This document shows positions 50,408 to 59,870 of a stretch of DNA of 64,000 bases, in pieces (the stretch's first letter is position 1; every line of letters starts with the position of its first letter). Both the position numbers and the translations under genes were made by a program. This DNA comes from DASPJR01 sp035628505. GTDB lineage: Bacteria; Planctomycetota; SZUA-567; H5-PLA8. Where the stretch lies: positions 62,001 to 126,000 of the forward strand of contig DASPJR010000038.1 of assembly GCA_035628505.1 (NCBI GenBank), in the 5' to 3' direction. The notes beneath the pieces were generated by a model. It had not been told where the DNA came from. It did not search any database and worked only from the letters and a program-made list of their open reading frames with translations.

Positions 50408-51459
50408 TTCTTGAGTGCCGCTCCCGCGCCGTCGTGCACGACCGGCGGGCAACGGACGATGTGGCCGGGCGCTCCGATGGGTTCTTGTGGCGGAAGCGCG
50501 GCGCGACAGTCAGGGCGGGCCAGCGGGCATCGCGGCTCGAAAGGACAGCCTGGCGGCGGGTTAATCGGACTGGGCGGCTCGCCGGTGAGAACCTTGCGAT
50601 TTTTCGCGTCTTCGGGGGTGCGCTTGGGAACAGCCGAGAGCAGCGCGCGCGTATACGGGTGCTGCGGATTGGAATACAGTTCCTTCGTCTCGGCGTATTC
50701 GACCACGTGCCCGAGGTACATCACGGCCACGCGCTTGCTGATGTGTTCAACGACCGAAAGATCGTGCGCAATGAACAGGTAGCTGATGCCGCTTTCCTGC
50801 TGCAGGTCCATGAGCAGATTGATAATCTGCGCCTGAACGGAAACGTCGAGCGCACTGACCGCTTCGTCGCAGACAATGAATTTCGGATTCACAGCAAGCG
50901 CGCGCGCGATGCCGATACGCTGGCGCTGCCCGCCGGAAAACTCATGCGGGTAGCGTTCGATAGCCTGCGGCGGAAGGCCGACGCGACGAAGCAGATCCTG
51001 GACGATGAGGCGCCGCTCGCGCACATTTCCCCCCATGCCGTGAACGATCAGACCTTCGGCGATGATCTGTTCAACGGTCATGCGCGGGTTCAGGCTCGAG
51101 TACGGATCCTGAAAAATGATCTGCATCTTCTTGCGATAGGGCCGCAGCTGGTCCTGCGAGAGCTTCGCCAGATCAACGCCTTCGAACTTGATCTCGCCGC
51201 TGGTGGGCTCGATCAGGCGGAGCACGGTCCGGCCGAGAGTGGTTTTGCCGCAGCCTGATTCTCCGACCAGTCCCACGGTTTCGCCTGCGTTGACCGAGAG
51301 CGTGACGTTTGTCACCGCTTTCACGTGACCAACGGTGTGCGCGAGCAGACCGCGCTTGATTGGAAAATGTTTCGTCAGGCCGTTGACTTCAAGCAGCGGC
51401 GCACCGGTTTTCGCGGCCGGCGCCTGGGCCGTGCTGCTCACGGCGGTTTCAGCAATCAT
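50404..51459 (-). CDS. oppF: Oligopeptide ABC transporter ATPase OppF
   Basis: A 351-residue ATPase. Walker A GESGCGKTT, signature LSGGQRQRIGIARAL (as FSGGQRQRI), Walker B FIVCDEAVSALD and a C-terminal oligopeptide/dipeptide domain with a Cys set (CPFEPRCPLARPDC) as in other OppF/DppF that may bind an iron-sulfur cluster. It overlaps the oppD stop by ATGA. It supplies ATP hydrolysis to both permease sets of this locus. Confidence 0.93.
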   Translation of the reverse strand: MIAETAVSSTAQAPAAKTGAPLLEVNGLTKHFPIKRGLLAHTVGHVKAVTNVTLSVNAGETVGLVGESGCGKTTLGRTVLRLIEPTSGEIKFEGVDLAKLSQDQLRPYRKKMQIIFQDPYSSLNPRMTVEQIIAEGLIVHGMGGNVRERRLIVQDLLRRVGLPPQAIERYPHEFSGGQRQRIGIARALAVNPKFIVCDEAVSALDVSVQAQIINLLMDLQQESGISYLFIAHDLSVVEHISKRVAVMYLGHVVEYAETKELYSNPQHPYTRALLSAVPKRTPEDAKNRKVLTGEPPSPINPPPGCPFEPRCPLARPDCRAALPPQEPIGAPGHIVRCPPVVHDGAGAALKN

Positions 51460-52487
51460 GCGAGTTGCCCTTTCTGGACCGGCTCAACCTTCCACGCATC
51501 GATGCCCTCCGGCTTCGTGTGCCAGCACGCCGCGCGGTGATTGCCGCCGAACTCCTCCAGCAGCGGTTCTTTCTCAATGCAGATCTCCGTGCAGAGCGGG
51601 CAGCGCGGGTTGAAGCGGCAATTGTCTTTGAACTGCGTGGCCGCCGGCACAATTCCGGGGATCACTGAGAGGCGATGCTTCTCGCCACCGATCGATCCGG
51701 GCCGCGCGCGCAGCAGGCCCTGTGTGTACGGGTGCAGCGGACGCTTGAAAATGTCGGCGGTCGGGCTCTGCTCGATAATCTTCCCGGCGTACATCACGCA
51801 GGTGCGCTCCGCCATTTCAGCGACAACGCCCAGGTCGTGCGTGATCAGCAGCAGCGACAGATGACGCTCCTGCTGCAACTTCATGAGAAGCTCGAGGATC
51901 TGAGCCTGGATGGTCACGTCCAGCGCCGTGGTCGGCTCGTCGGCGATGATCATTTTCGGGTCGCAGATCAGTGCCATGGCGATACAGATGCGTTGCTTCA
52001 TTCCGCCGGAAAGTTGATGCGGATAATCCAGCGCGCGGCGCTCGGAATCGGGAATGCCGACCTGCCGCATCGCGTCAATAGTGCGCTCCCACGCTTCTTT
52101 GGCCCGGGCGCCCGGATTGTGCGTCATGTACGCTTCGGCGATCTGGTCACCGACGGTGAAGACCGGATTGAGCGCGCTCTGCGGCTCCTGGAAAATCATG
52201 GCGATGTCGCGGCCGCGCACCATGCACATTTCTTCTTCGCTCAGCTTCAGCAGGTCGCGGCCTTCGAACAGGATCTGTCCCGTCGGAATGCGCGCCGGGG
52301 GCATCGCCAGCAGCCGCATGACGGTCAGGCTCGTGACCGACTTTCCGCAGCCGGACTCGCCCACGAGTGCGACGCATTCGCCGCGCTTGATGTTGAAGCT
52401 GATGCCGTCCACCGCGCGCGCGACGCCGGCATCGGTGTGGAAATGCGTTCGGAGGTCTTTTACGTCGAGGAGAAGATCGTCGCTCAT
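51456..52487 (-). CDS. oppD: Oligopeptide ABC transporter ATPase OppD
   Basis: A 343-residue ATPase partner of OppF. Walker A GESGCGKSVTSL, signature LSGGMKQRI, Walker B MIIADEPTTALD, and the C-terminal Cys cluster CRFNPRCPLCTEIC. Starts 79 bp after the oppC stop; that gap holds a repeat (52490-52562). Overlaps oppF by 4 bp. Confidence 0.94.
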   Translation of the reverse strand: MSDDLLLDVKDLRTHFHTDAGVARAVDGISFNIKRGECVALVGESGCGKSVTSLTVMRLLAMPPARIPTGQILFEGRDLLKLSEEEMCMVRGRDIAMIFQEPQSALNPVFTVGDQIAEAYMTHNPGARAKEAWERTIDAMRQVGIPDSERRALDYPHQLSGGMKQRICIAMALICDPKMIIADEPTTALDVTIQAQILELLMKLQQERHLSLLLITHDLGVVAEMAERTCVMYAGKIIEQSPTADIFKRPLHPYTQGLLRARPGSIGGEKHRLSVIPGIVPAATQFKDNCRFNPRCPLCTEICIEKEPLLEEFGGNHRAACWHTKPEGIDAWKVEPVQKGQLA

Positions 52488-52489
52488 GG

Positions 52490-52562
52490 TTCTCAGTTTC
52501 TGGTTTCTCGTTTCTGGTTCTGGCTCTCTAAACTAGAAACCAGAGACCATGAACAAGAAACC
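52490..52562. repeat. Imperfect inverted GTTTCTGGTTTCT repeat between oppC and oppD
   Basis: The left part has GTTTCTGGTTTCTCGTTTCT and the right part CTAGAAACCAGAGACC and later AAGAAACC; they pair around CTCTCTAAA. It lies in an otherwise tight operon and forms a possible weak stem between oppC and oppD. Confidence 0.6.
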
Positions 52563-52566
52563 GCAG

Positions 52567-53901
52567 TTATTTCCTCATCTTCGGATCCATCGCGTCGCGC
52601 AGGCCGTCGCCGGCGAGATTGTAAACGGTCACGGTAAAGAAAATCGAAAGCCCGGGATACACAATCAGCCACCAGGCCTCATCGAGGTGCTCCTTGCCCT
52701 GGCTGATCATTTCCCCCCACGTCGGCGTCGGCGGCGGGGCGCCAAACCCAAGATAACTGAGGCCTGACTCGGTGAGAATCGCACCCGCCACACCGAATGC
52801 TGCCGAGACCAGCACCGGGCCCATCGCGTTGGGCAGGATGTGGCGGAACATCAGGCGCGAATTCGAGCAGCCCAGCGCGCGGGCAGACTGCACGAAATCC
52901 TGGTCGGCGAGTTTCAGGAATTCGCCGCGGACCAGGCGCGCAATCCCGGTCCAGCCGGTCGCGCCGATCACGATCATGATGTGGAATATGCTGCGCTTCT
53001 CGGGCTCGATAAACGCGACAATCGTCAGAATCAGGAAGAATGACGGAAAGCAGATCACGATTTCAATAAAGCGGGAGATGGCGATGTCGACCCAGCCGCG
53101 GTAATAGCCGGCGAGTGCGCCGAAGAAGACGCCCAGCAGCACCGCGATAGTTTCGGCCACAAACCCCACCGAGAGCGACACGCGCGCGCCGTGCAGCATG
53201 CGCGCCAGCACGTCGCGCCCCTCGCGGTCCGTTCCAAGCGGATGCTGCGCAGAAGGTTTTTTCAGGTAATCGCGCGTGGGCGTGATGGGGTCTTCGCCCA
53301 CCGGCGGAAAGAGCGCGTAATCGCCTTTGCTTCGATCAAGCTCCTGCGCAAGACGTGGATAATCGATGCTGTCCATGCGCCATTTGCGCAGGAGAGTCCG
53401 GTCACTGAAACCGAGAAAGGGGATTACAGCCAGTACTGCGCCGGCCAGGCCAAACTGCAGATACAGCCGTTGCCGAGTCTTGCGCCGCGCTTCAGATCGC
53501 GAAAGAAAGTAAGCCAACCCGAGCGTGACAGGAAGCGTCAGCGACACAAAGAGGAGATAATTGAAGAAGTAATCAATGCTCAGCGTGGATGTCGGCGCGA
53601 CCAGGTACTGCAGCAGCGGATACGTCGTTTTGCCGTCACGGGTCCAGATCAGTGGCTTGCCATTGGCGAGCAATGGTGACCAGGCCGCCACCAGCATCAA
53701 TAGGAAAATGGTCGCGAAGCTGACCAGCGCAATCTTGTTTTTTTTGAACTGCCCCCAGACCAGATCCCAATAGCCCTTCGGCGCGACTTCCGGAAGAGTC
53801 TGTTCCGGATGTCCCGGAACGATGCCCGGTGCGGACGGCTCGGGCGCGTCCGGAATCGGTGGCTGGGGATTGGGAGAAGGATTGTTGCTCATGACTGGCA
53901 T
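52567..53901 (-). CDS. oppC: Oligopeptide ABC transporter permease OppC, with long internal insertion
   Basis: A 444-residue permease, longer than typical OppC (about 300). The ATG at 53901 overlaps the oppB stop as TGATG. After a Pro-rich cytosolic N-terminus and the first membrane segment, an extra region of about 130 residues (roughly 75-210) carries two further hydrophobic stretches before the usual HPLGTDREGRDVLARMLHGA motif. The EAA-type permease loop is SARALGCSNSRLMFRHILPN. It pairs with OppB. Confidence 0.92.
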   Translation of the reverse strand: MPVMSNNPSPNPQPPIPDAPEPSAPGIVPGHPEQTLPEVAPKGYWDLVWGQFKKNKIALVSFATIFLLMLVAAWSPLLANGKPLIWTRDGKTTYPLLQYLVAPTSTLSIDYFFNYLLFVSLTLPVTLGLAYFLSRSEARRKTRQRLYLQFGLAGAVLAVIPFLGFSDRTLLRKWRMDSIDYPRLAQELDRSKGDYALFPPVGEDPITPTRDYLKKPSAQHPLGTDREGRDVLARMLHGARVSLSVGFVAETIAVLLGVFFGALAGYYRGWVDIAISRFIEIVICFPSFFLILTIVAFIEPEKRSIFHIMIVIGATGWTGIARLVRGEFLKLADQDFVQSARALGCSNSRLMFRHILPNAMGPVLVSAAFGVAGAILTESGLSYLGFGAPPPTPTWGEMISQGKEHLDEAWWLIVYPGLSIFFTVTVYNLAGDGLRDAMDPKMRK

Positions 53902-54968
53902 CAACCCTTTTCGTCAAACGAAATACGCGGATCGGCGGCAAGGTACAGAAGATCGGAGATCAGAAATCCGAGCATCACAAGAATGGCAATGATGGTGATG
54001 TCGGCCATCAGCACGGTGTAATCGCGCGCCAGCAGCGCCTGATAGCCGAGTTTGCCCATTCCCGGCACGCCGAAGATGGCCTCGATGATCACGCTTCCGC
54101 CGATAAGACTTGGGAGCAGTCCGCCCAGGAGCGTAATAATCGGAATGAGCGAATTGCGCAGCGCGTGCTTGTAGACCACCAGCGTTTCCGGCAGCCCCTT
54201 GGCACGGGCCGTTCGGATATAATCGGCGCGGATCACGTCAATCATACTGGCGCGCATATAGCGCGAGATCACGGACAGTCCGGCGTAGCTCATGGTTATC
54301 ACCGGCAGAATGAGATGACGGATGGATCCCCACAACCATTGCAGCGTCGTTAATTCGTCCCTGTTCGCCGGCTCAACGCCCTGAAAAGGCAACCTGTACT
54401 CAGGCGGAAGAGAAACCATCCATTTGATCAGCATGATTCCGACGAACATGCTCGGCAGCGAAAAGAGCATGAACAGCCCCACGGTTGAGGTGCGGTCGAT
54501 GAGGGAATTCTGATGCGTGGCCGAGTAGACGCCTATGGGAATGGCCAGCACGTAAATCACCGTGAACGAAATGACATTCAGAAGAATTGTAACGGGAATG
54601 GCTTCACGCAGGCGTTGCCAGACCGGGATGGAACGCGTCTCCATCGAGGGGCCGAAATCGCCGAAGATAATGCCGCGCCACGGAATCGGTTTTCCTTCTT
54701 TGGCTGCCGCGAGTTCCTCCTGAGTCGGCTTGGGCTGGATCACGCCCAGCCAGTAGAGGTAACGCAGGTGAATGGGCTTATCGAGGTGGAAGGCCCGGTT
54801 CATTGCGTCGCGCTGGTCTTTGGTCAGTTTTCCCGCAGCCAGTTCACCGCCGCCGCCGCCGGTTCCCGCGCCGCCCGGCGCCAGCTGCATCACCAAGAAG
54901 GAGATAAAGGTGATGCCAATGAGCATCGGAAACAGCAGCAGCAGACGTTTTATAATGTATGTGTACAT
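53901..54968 (-). CDS. oppB: Oligopeptide ABC transporter permease OppB
   Basis: A 355-residue permease with six hydrophobic segments. N-terminus MYTYIIKRLLLLFPMLIGIT, EAA loop YIRTARAKGLPETLVVYKHA, and a Gly-rich extension after the first segment (PGGAGTGGGGGE). It starts 24 bp after the second binding-protein gene and overlaps oppC (TGATG). Confidence 0.94.
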   Translation of the reverse strand: MYTYIIKRLLLLFPMLIGITFISFLVMQLAPGGAGTGGGGGELAAGKLTKDQRDAMNRAFHLDKPIHLRYLYWLGVIQPKPTQEELAAAKEGKPIPWRGIIFGDFGPSMETRSIPVWQRLREAIPVTILLNVISFTVIYVLAIPIGVYSATHQNSLIDRTSTVGLFMLFSLPSMFVGIMLIKWMVSLPPEYRLPFQGVEPANRDELTTLQWLWGSIRHLILPVITMSYAGLSVISRYMRASMIDVIRADYIRTARAKGLPETLVVYKHALRNSLIPIITLLGGLLPSLIGGSVIIEAIFGVPGMGKLGYQALLARDYTVLMADITIIAILVMLGFLISDLLYLAADPRISFDEKG

Positions 54969-54992
54969 GGCCCGCCCGGAAATGTGGTGCGC

Positions 54993-57365
54993 TCAGTTCT
55001 TCTGTTTGGCCTTGGGCATCCACCAGCGCCCGATGTCGGCGCCCGGCAGCTTGTAGACGACGTTCTGGATGTCTTTGTTGACGGCAATGGTGCGCTTCTC
55101 GACGAACAGGAACGTATACGGTTGCTGCTCGGCGATAATCTGCTGGAAGCGCTGGAAGATCTTGCGCCGTTTTTCTTCGTTCAATTCACGCCGTCCCATC
55201 TCGATCAGGCGGTCTGCCTCTTTGTTGACGAAGCCGCAATGGTTCGACGCCTTTTCGCCGGTCTGCGACGAATGCCAGAGCTGGTACGGATCGTCCTCGA
55301 GCCCCAGGCGCCAGCCCAGAATGCAGGCGTCGAACTGGAGGCGTTCGATCTTCTGAATGAACACAGTCCATTCAAGCGGCGCGACGATTACTTCGATTCC
55401 AACCTGCGCGAACGTATTCTTCACCAGGTTGGCCAGCTGTTCGTATTGCGGGCTGCCGGAGGCGAACAGGAGATTGAATTTGAACGGCTTGCCATCCTTG
55501 TCGAGCACGTTGTCGCCGTTGGTGTCTTTCCAGCCTTCCTCTGCAAGAACTTTCGCCGCGGCCGCGGGATCGTAAGGGACAGCAAACTTGTTTATTTCGG
55601 GGGTGTAATTGGGGCTGTCTGGGTGCGAGGGGCCGTGAAGCGGCAGCGCGTAGCCGCGATAGATGTCGTCGATGACGCGCTGACGGTCCACGAGCATCGT
55701 TAATGCCTTGCGAACTTTGGGATTGCCGAACATCGGAAGCCGCGCGTTCCAGCCGATATAACGGTAAACGTTGGCCACCGACACGTTGATATTGAAACGG
55801 CTGGTAAACTTCGGATCGGCCGATTTATCCTTCGCCTGCGACTTGTTCAGAGAGAGCAGATCCAGATCGCCGGCCTGCAGCATCTGCAGCGCGACGGTGT
55901 CGTCCTGAACGATCCGGATGACGATCTTCTTGAAGTGCGGCTTCTTGTCATAGTAATCCTCATTGCGCACAAGCACGAACTGCTGCTTGCGGTCCCAGCG
56001 TTCCAGGCGGTACGGTCCGTTGCCGATGAGCCTCTGGTTCTGCTCGCCCTTATTGAACTGTTCCGGGTCGGTGAACTTGAAGAGGTGTTCGGGCAGAATG
56101 TCGATGCCCGCGGCGAAATTGAAGGCCAGGAAGTACGGCTTTTTCCAGACGAACTGTACCGTGTAGTCATCGTTAACCAGTTTGCAGCTCTCGACGTCCT
56201 GAAGGTAATTGCGCTGCGAAGCCGCTTCGACCTTTGGATTCATCATTGCGTTGAACGAGAAAATCACGTCTTTGCCGGTAAACGGCGCGCCATCGTGCCA
56301 CTTGACATCGCGGCGAAGATGGAACGTGAAGACCGGCTTTTCTTCAAACGCATACTCTTCGGTGATGTCGAACGTGAGCACCTTGTCGGTGCGTTTGCCG
56401 GTTGACGATTTCGGGTCGATGATTTCGCCCTTGTTGGCGTCGGTGGCGATGTAATCGCGGATTGCCTTTTCGGCGCCTGCGCCGTCCCCGGCGACCTGGA
56501 TCACGACCGAGTTCTCGCGCTGCCAGCGCGGCAGGATGCGCGCGGAGACGCCGGCCTTCTGGATTACGCCTTCGAGCCGTTCACCAACTGTTTTTGCATT
56601 AATTTCCGTGCCGTCGCTGAACTTTTCTCCTTCGAAGCTGACGTAAATCCAGAACTGCTTGTCGACCGCATTCTCCCCCAGGATTTTCTGGACTTCGTCG
56701 CGGTAGGAGCCGTCCACATCGCCGAGTTCGATGCGCAGAATCTCATCGTTTTCAGCGGAGATTTTCGAGATGTGCAGGCGCGAGCGGTCAGCGTCCTTGA
56801 GCGCTGCATTGAGTTTATCGGCCAGTTCGCGGGCGTTCTTTTTGCCCACCAGGCCGCGGCAGATCATGCTCTTTTCCCATGCCTGCGCCAGCTTGGGTTC
56901 CCATACCTTGAAGTCATCGAACGAGCGCGAGGCCAGTGTGTCGACGCAGAAGCTGAAAACATAGTCCGTGAGTGTCGCATCGCTTTCCACGATCGTGTTC
57001 AGTGAATTGGGCTCTGAACCCATATGACGATAGAGTGTTCCGCCATCTTCCGCATTTTCGTCCCCGTGGACGAACTTGGGCACGTCGCGCTCGGTATAAA
57101 GCGTGCCGCCCAGCGGAGTGAAAGGCAGATTGCCAGCCACCTTGTCTGGATCGCCAGTACCGGACCTGGTGTCGACTTTCAGTCCGCGATCGAGGCGCCC
57201 GAGGATGTCGCGGTTCTGCGAGGAGATTTCGTTCGAGCGCTTGTTCTGCTCGATCAGCAGTTTTTCCAGATTGTTGTTCTGCAGCAGCACGATGCCGTTG
57301 AAAACTGCAACCATTCCCAGCAGGCCGACGACGGCAATGTCCCAGAAAATGTGACGCTCACGCAT
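54993..57365 (-). CDS. oppA: Family 5 peptide-binding protein with long N-terminal extension
   Basis: A 790-residue extracytoplasmic solute-binding protein, much longer than OppA (about 540). It begins with a membrane anchor (DIAVVGLLGMVAVFNGIVLL) and a coiled-coil-like region (residues 30-60), not a cleavable signal. The binding-protein core includes HMGSEPNSLNTIVESDA, FHLRRDVKWHDGAPFTGKDV and AYAL-type loops. About 170 additional residues (around 170-330) form an insertion with alternating charged strands. It likely feeds peptides to the permease pair encoded downstream. Confidence 0.88.
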   Translation of the reverse strand: MRERHIFWDIAVVGLLGMVAVFNGIVLLQNNNLEKLLIEQNKRSNEISSQNRDILGRLDRGLKVDTRSGTGDPDKVAGNLPFTPLGGTLYTERDVPKFVHGDENAEDGGTLYRHMGSEPNSLNTIVESDATLTDYVFSFCVDTLASRSFDDFKVWEPKLAQAWEKSMICRGLVGKKNARELADKLNAALKDADRSRLHISKISAENDEILRIELGDVDGSYRDEVQKILGENAVDKQFWIYVSFEGEKFSDGTEINAKTVGERLEGVIQKAGVSARILPRWQRENSVVIQVAGDGAGAEKAIRDYIATDANKGEIIDPKSSTGKRTDKVLTFDITEEYAFEEKPVFTFHLRRDVKWHDGAPFTGKDVIFSFNAMMNPKVEAASQRNYLQDVESCKLVNDDYTVQFVWKKPYFLAFNFAAGIDILPEHLFKFTDPEQFNKGEQNQRLIGNGPYRLERWDRKQQFVLVRNEDYYDKKPHFKKIVIRIVQDDTVALQMLQAGDLDLLSLNKSQAKDKSADPKFTSRFNINVSVANVYRYIGWNARLPMFGNPKVRKALTMLVDRQRVIDDIYRGYALPLHGPSHPDSPNYTPEINKFAVPYDPAAAAKVLAEEGWKDTNGDNVLDKDGKPFKFNLLFASGSPQYEQLANLVKNTFAQVGIEVIVAPLEWTVFIQKIERLQFDACILGWRLGLEDDPYQLWHSSQTGEKASNHCGFVNKEADRLIEMGRRELNEEKRRKIFQRFQQIIAEQQPYTFLFVEKRTIAVNKDIQNVVYKLPGADIGRWWMPKAKQKN

Positions 57366-57424
57366 GCGGCAGGATTCCTGTCAATAAAGGTAGGCGCGAT
57401 CTGGCCGAGTTGGACACGATTTTC

Positions 57425-57478
57425 ACAGCCTGGACTCAGGACTCGCGGACTCCAGACTCAAGACTTCTCATCTTATCT
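57425..57478 (-). repeat. GAGTC/GACTC repeat between dppC and the second binding-protein gene
   Basis: Contains GGACTCAGGACTCGCGGACT followed by CCAGACTCAAGACT. Same family as the repeats around the four-helix-bundle gene at 59367 and 59800. Function not apparent. Confidence 0.7.
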
Positions 57479-57525
57479 CTGGACGGAAAAATGGCACGTG
57501 CACTTCGGAATGAATTCGGAAATTT

Positions 57526-58446
57526 TTAACCCGCGGCAGATTTCTTGGGATCAAGCGCGTCGCGCAGGCCGTCACCCAGGAGGTTGAACGCCAGCACCGT
57601 CATAACGATGGATAAGCCGGGGAAAACCGCGACCCACCAGTTCCCTTTGAAGTACGTCCGCGCGTTCGAGAGCATGCCGCCCCAACTTGGAAAAGGATCC
57701 TGCACGCCCAGCCCCAGAAAGGAAAGGCCCGCTTCGCTCAGAATATTCCCGCCAACCGCAAGCGTGGCCACAACGATAATCGGGGATACGCAGTTTGGCA
57801 GTATGTGCCGCAGCATGATGCGCAGATCGCTGGCGCCCAGCGCGCGGGCGGCGGAGACATAATCGAGCGTGCGGAGCGTCAGGACTTGTGCGCGGACGAT
57901 GCGAGCGATGCCCGTCCAGCCCACCAGCCCCAGCGCGAGAAAGAGAATGAGCACCGACGTGCGCTCGTAAAGTGCCGCGATTGCCACAGCCAGCAGCAGG
58001 CTGGGGAATGCGGCAACGGTGTCAGTCAGCCGCATAAGCACCGCATCGACCGGCCCGCTGAAATAGCCCGACAAAAGCCCGACCAGAATTCCGATGCACA
58101 GTGACAGTGCCGTTGCGCAGACGCCTACGAGCATCGAGACCTGGGCGCCGTACATCACGCGGGAGAGCACGTCGCGCCCGAGTTCATCCGTTCCGAACCA
58201 GTGTGCGGCGCTCGGTGCCACCAGTTCGCTGCCGCGGTGCTGGGCTTTGTAATCGTACGGCGAGATCATGTCGGCAAACAAGGCCATGGCGATCATCGTG
58301 GCGACAATCAGCATCGCCACGATCGTACGCGGATTGCGGCTCAGCCGCCGCCAGACCTGTGAGGCCAGCGAATCCGGCATCCCGCCGGGCGTCTCGACGG
58401 CACCTGATGGCGGAAGAGGTGAGATCGCTTGCGGGTCAGTCGGCAT
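57526..58446 (-). CDS. dppC: Peptide ABC transporter permease, DppC type
   Basis: A 306-residue permease. ATG 58446 overlaps the preceding dppB gene by 11 bp. The usual motif HWFGTDELGRDVLSRVMYGA and EAA loop SAARALGASDLRIMLRHILP are intact. Pairs with DppB. It lacks the insertion found in OppC of the same locus. Confidence 0.93.
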   Translation of the reverse strand: MPTDPQAISPLPPSGAVETPGGMPDSLASQVWRRLSRNPRTIVAMLIVATMIAMALFADMISPYDYKAQHRGSELVAPSAAHWFGTDELGRDVLSRVMYGAQVSMLVGVCATALSLCIGILVGLLSGYFSGPVDAVLMRLTDTVAAFPSLLLAVAIAALYERTSVLILFLALGLVGWTGIARIVRAQVLTLRTLDYVSAARALGASDLRIMLRHILPNCVSPIIVVATLAVGGNILSEAGLSFLGLGVQDPFPSWGGMLSNARTYFKGNWWVAVFPGLSIVMTVLAFNLLGDGLRDALDPKKSAAG

Positions 58447-59365
58447 GCCGTATCCGCGGGTCCAGGAATGCGTAAGAAACATCGACCACAAGATTGATGA
58501 GGATGAACACGAGGGCGAAGACAATGCAGCAGCCCATTACGACGGGCAGATCGCGCCCGAAGATCGCAGCGCTGATCACCTGGCCCATGCCGGGAATATT
58601 GAAGACGGTCTCTGTCAACACGGCACCGACCAGCAGGCTCGCGAAGTCCGTACCGATGATAGTGATGACCGGCACCAGCGCGTTCGGCAGAGCGTGGCCG
58701 AGCAGCACCGTCCACTTTTTCAGGCCCTTTGCGCGTCCGCTGCGGATGAAATCCTGCGAGAGCGTTTCGAGCATGCAGTTACGCGTCAGCCGCGCGATCG
58801 AGGCTGTGCTGATCAGGCCCAGCGTCAGGCACGGCAGCACGAGGTATTTAATTTCGCCCGGCCGGTAGTCGCCGACGGGAAACCATTTGTAATGAATCGC
58901 GAAGACCATCATTAAAAGCATCGCCAGAAAGAACGCGGGAAACGATACGCCGATCGCCGCAAAGACAGACGAAGCGTAATCCACGAGCGAATAGGGTTTC
59001 CAGGCAGATAAAATTCCAAGCGCGATGCCCATGATCGTCGCGAAGATGACCGCGCCCAGCGCAAGCTTGAGGGTAACGCGCATGCCATTGACAATCATCT
59101 CGCGGACGGGCTCGCCGTGATTGAGAATAGACGCGCCGAGGTTTCCGGTCGCGAGATTTCCCATGTATTTCCCGAAGCGCTCGTACCAGGGCTTGTTGAA
59201 GCCGTAGAACTCGTTCACGCGCCGGATGGTTTCTGGATTCGTTCCCTGCGCGAGCAGGCTGCGCACGGGATTGCCGCTCAGCTGCGTGAGCACAAACGCA
59301 ATCAGCGCCACGCCGATGATGACGGGAACAGACTGCAGCAGACGGCGGAAGAGGTACTTGGACAT
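58436..59365 (-). CDS. dppB: Peptide ABC transporter permease, DppB type
   Basis: A 309-residue permease with the DppB start MSKYLFRRLLQSVPVIIGV and EAA loop FIRSGRAKGLKKWTVLLGHA. Starts 12 bp after the stop of the four-helix-bundle gene, which separates it from the first binding-protein gene. Confidence 0.94.
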   Translation of the reverse strand: MSKYLFRRLLQSVPVIIGVALIAFVLTQLSGNPVRSLLAQGTNPETIRRVNEFYGFNKPWYERFGKYMGNLATGNLGASILNHGEPVREMIVNGMRVTLKLALGAVIFATIMGIALGILSAWKPYSLVDYASSVFAAIGVSFPAFFLAMLLMMVFAIHYKWFPVGDYRPGEIKYLVLPCLTLGLISTASIARLTRNCMLETLSQDFIRSGRAKGLKKWTVLLGHALPNALVPVITIIGTDFASLLVGAVLTETVFNIPGMGQVISAAIFGRDLPVVMGCCIVFALVFILINLVVDVSYAFLDPRIRHAD

Positions 59366-59366
59366 G

Positions 59367-59402
59367 AGTCGGGCGTCTTAGAGTCGGGAGTCAGGAGTCT
59401 TC
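59367..59402 (+). repeat. GAGTC repeat, left flank of the four-helix-bundle gene
   Basis: GAGTCGGGCGTCTTAGAGTC then GGGAGTCAGGAGTCTTC. It overlaps the last codons and stop of the four-helix-bundle gene. It is inverted relative to the right flank at 59800-59870. Confidence 0.75.
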
Positions 59403-59770
59403 AAATCTGCGCGCAGCAGAAAATTCGAAAAGCCTTGCACGAGCCGCGAACACTCGTCGCACGTAACATAGGCCGATTTAAATTGTGCGTCGTTGATGTA
59501 GCCTTGATCCAAGGCAACGTACAACGCGGATTGAACCTCGGCGGCTGATCCGTGTGCATTACTCAAGAACCGGGCAAAATCCTTGTCTGTTCGCCGCGCA
59601 AATCCTTCTGCAATGTTCAGCATGATCGAAATCGATGCTCGTCGAATTTGGTCTCTCAATGCGAAATCTTTGGAGAACAGATCTTCACACGTAAACTCAT
59701 ACACTTGCCGGGTAAGTTCTCTCGCGCGCTGCCAACCTAATACATCTTCGAAGCGTTGAATAGTTGCCAT
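59378..59770 (-). CDS. Four-helix-bundle (S23/rRNA-intervening-sequence type) protein
   Basis: A 130-residue protein with the family's order of motifs: RFEDVLGWQRARELTRQVYE, LRDQIRRASISIMLNIAEGF (highly conserved 'AxSIxxNIAEG'), FARFLSNAHGSAAEVQSALY, and DECSRLVQGFSNFLLR. It forms a four-helix bundle; function unknown. Its last seven residues, KTPDSRL, are encoded by the GAGTC repeat. It lies between the first binding-protein gene and dppB, flanked by inverted repeats, so it looks inserted. Confidence 0.93.
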   Translation of the reverse strand: MATIQRFEDVLGWQRARELTRQVYEFTCEDLFSKDFALRDQIRRASISIMLNIAEGFARRTDKDFARFLSNAHGSAAEVQSALYVALDQGYINDAQFKSAYVTCDECSRLVQGFSNFLLRADLKTPDSRL

Positions 59771-59799
59771 TTTCCCCTCCCAACTTCTAAAGTCGCGTA

Positions 59800-59870
59800 G
59801 CTTGGACTCCCCAACTCCTACTCTCGCGACTCATAGACTCCAGACACCGGACTCCGAGACTCCAGACTCA
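59800..59870 (-). repeat. GAGTC repeat, right flank of the four-helix-bundle gene
   Basis: Read on the minus strand: GAGTCTGGAGTCTCGGAGTC and further GGTGTCTGGAGTC, TGAGTCGCGAGAGTAGGAG. Inverted relative to the copy at 59367. Confidence 0.75.
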
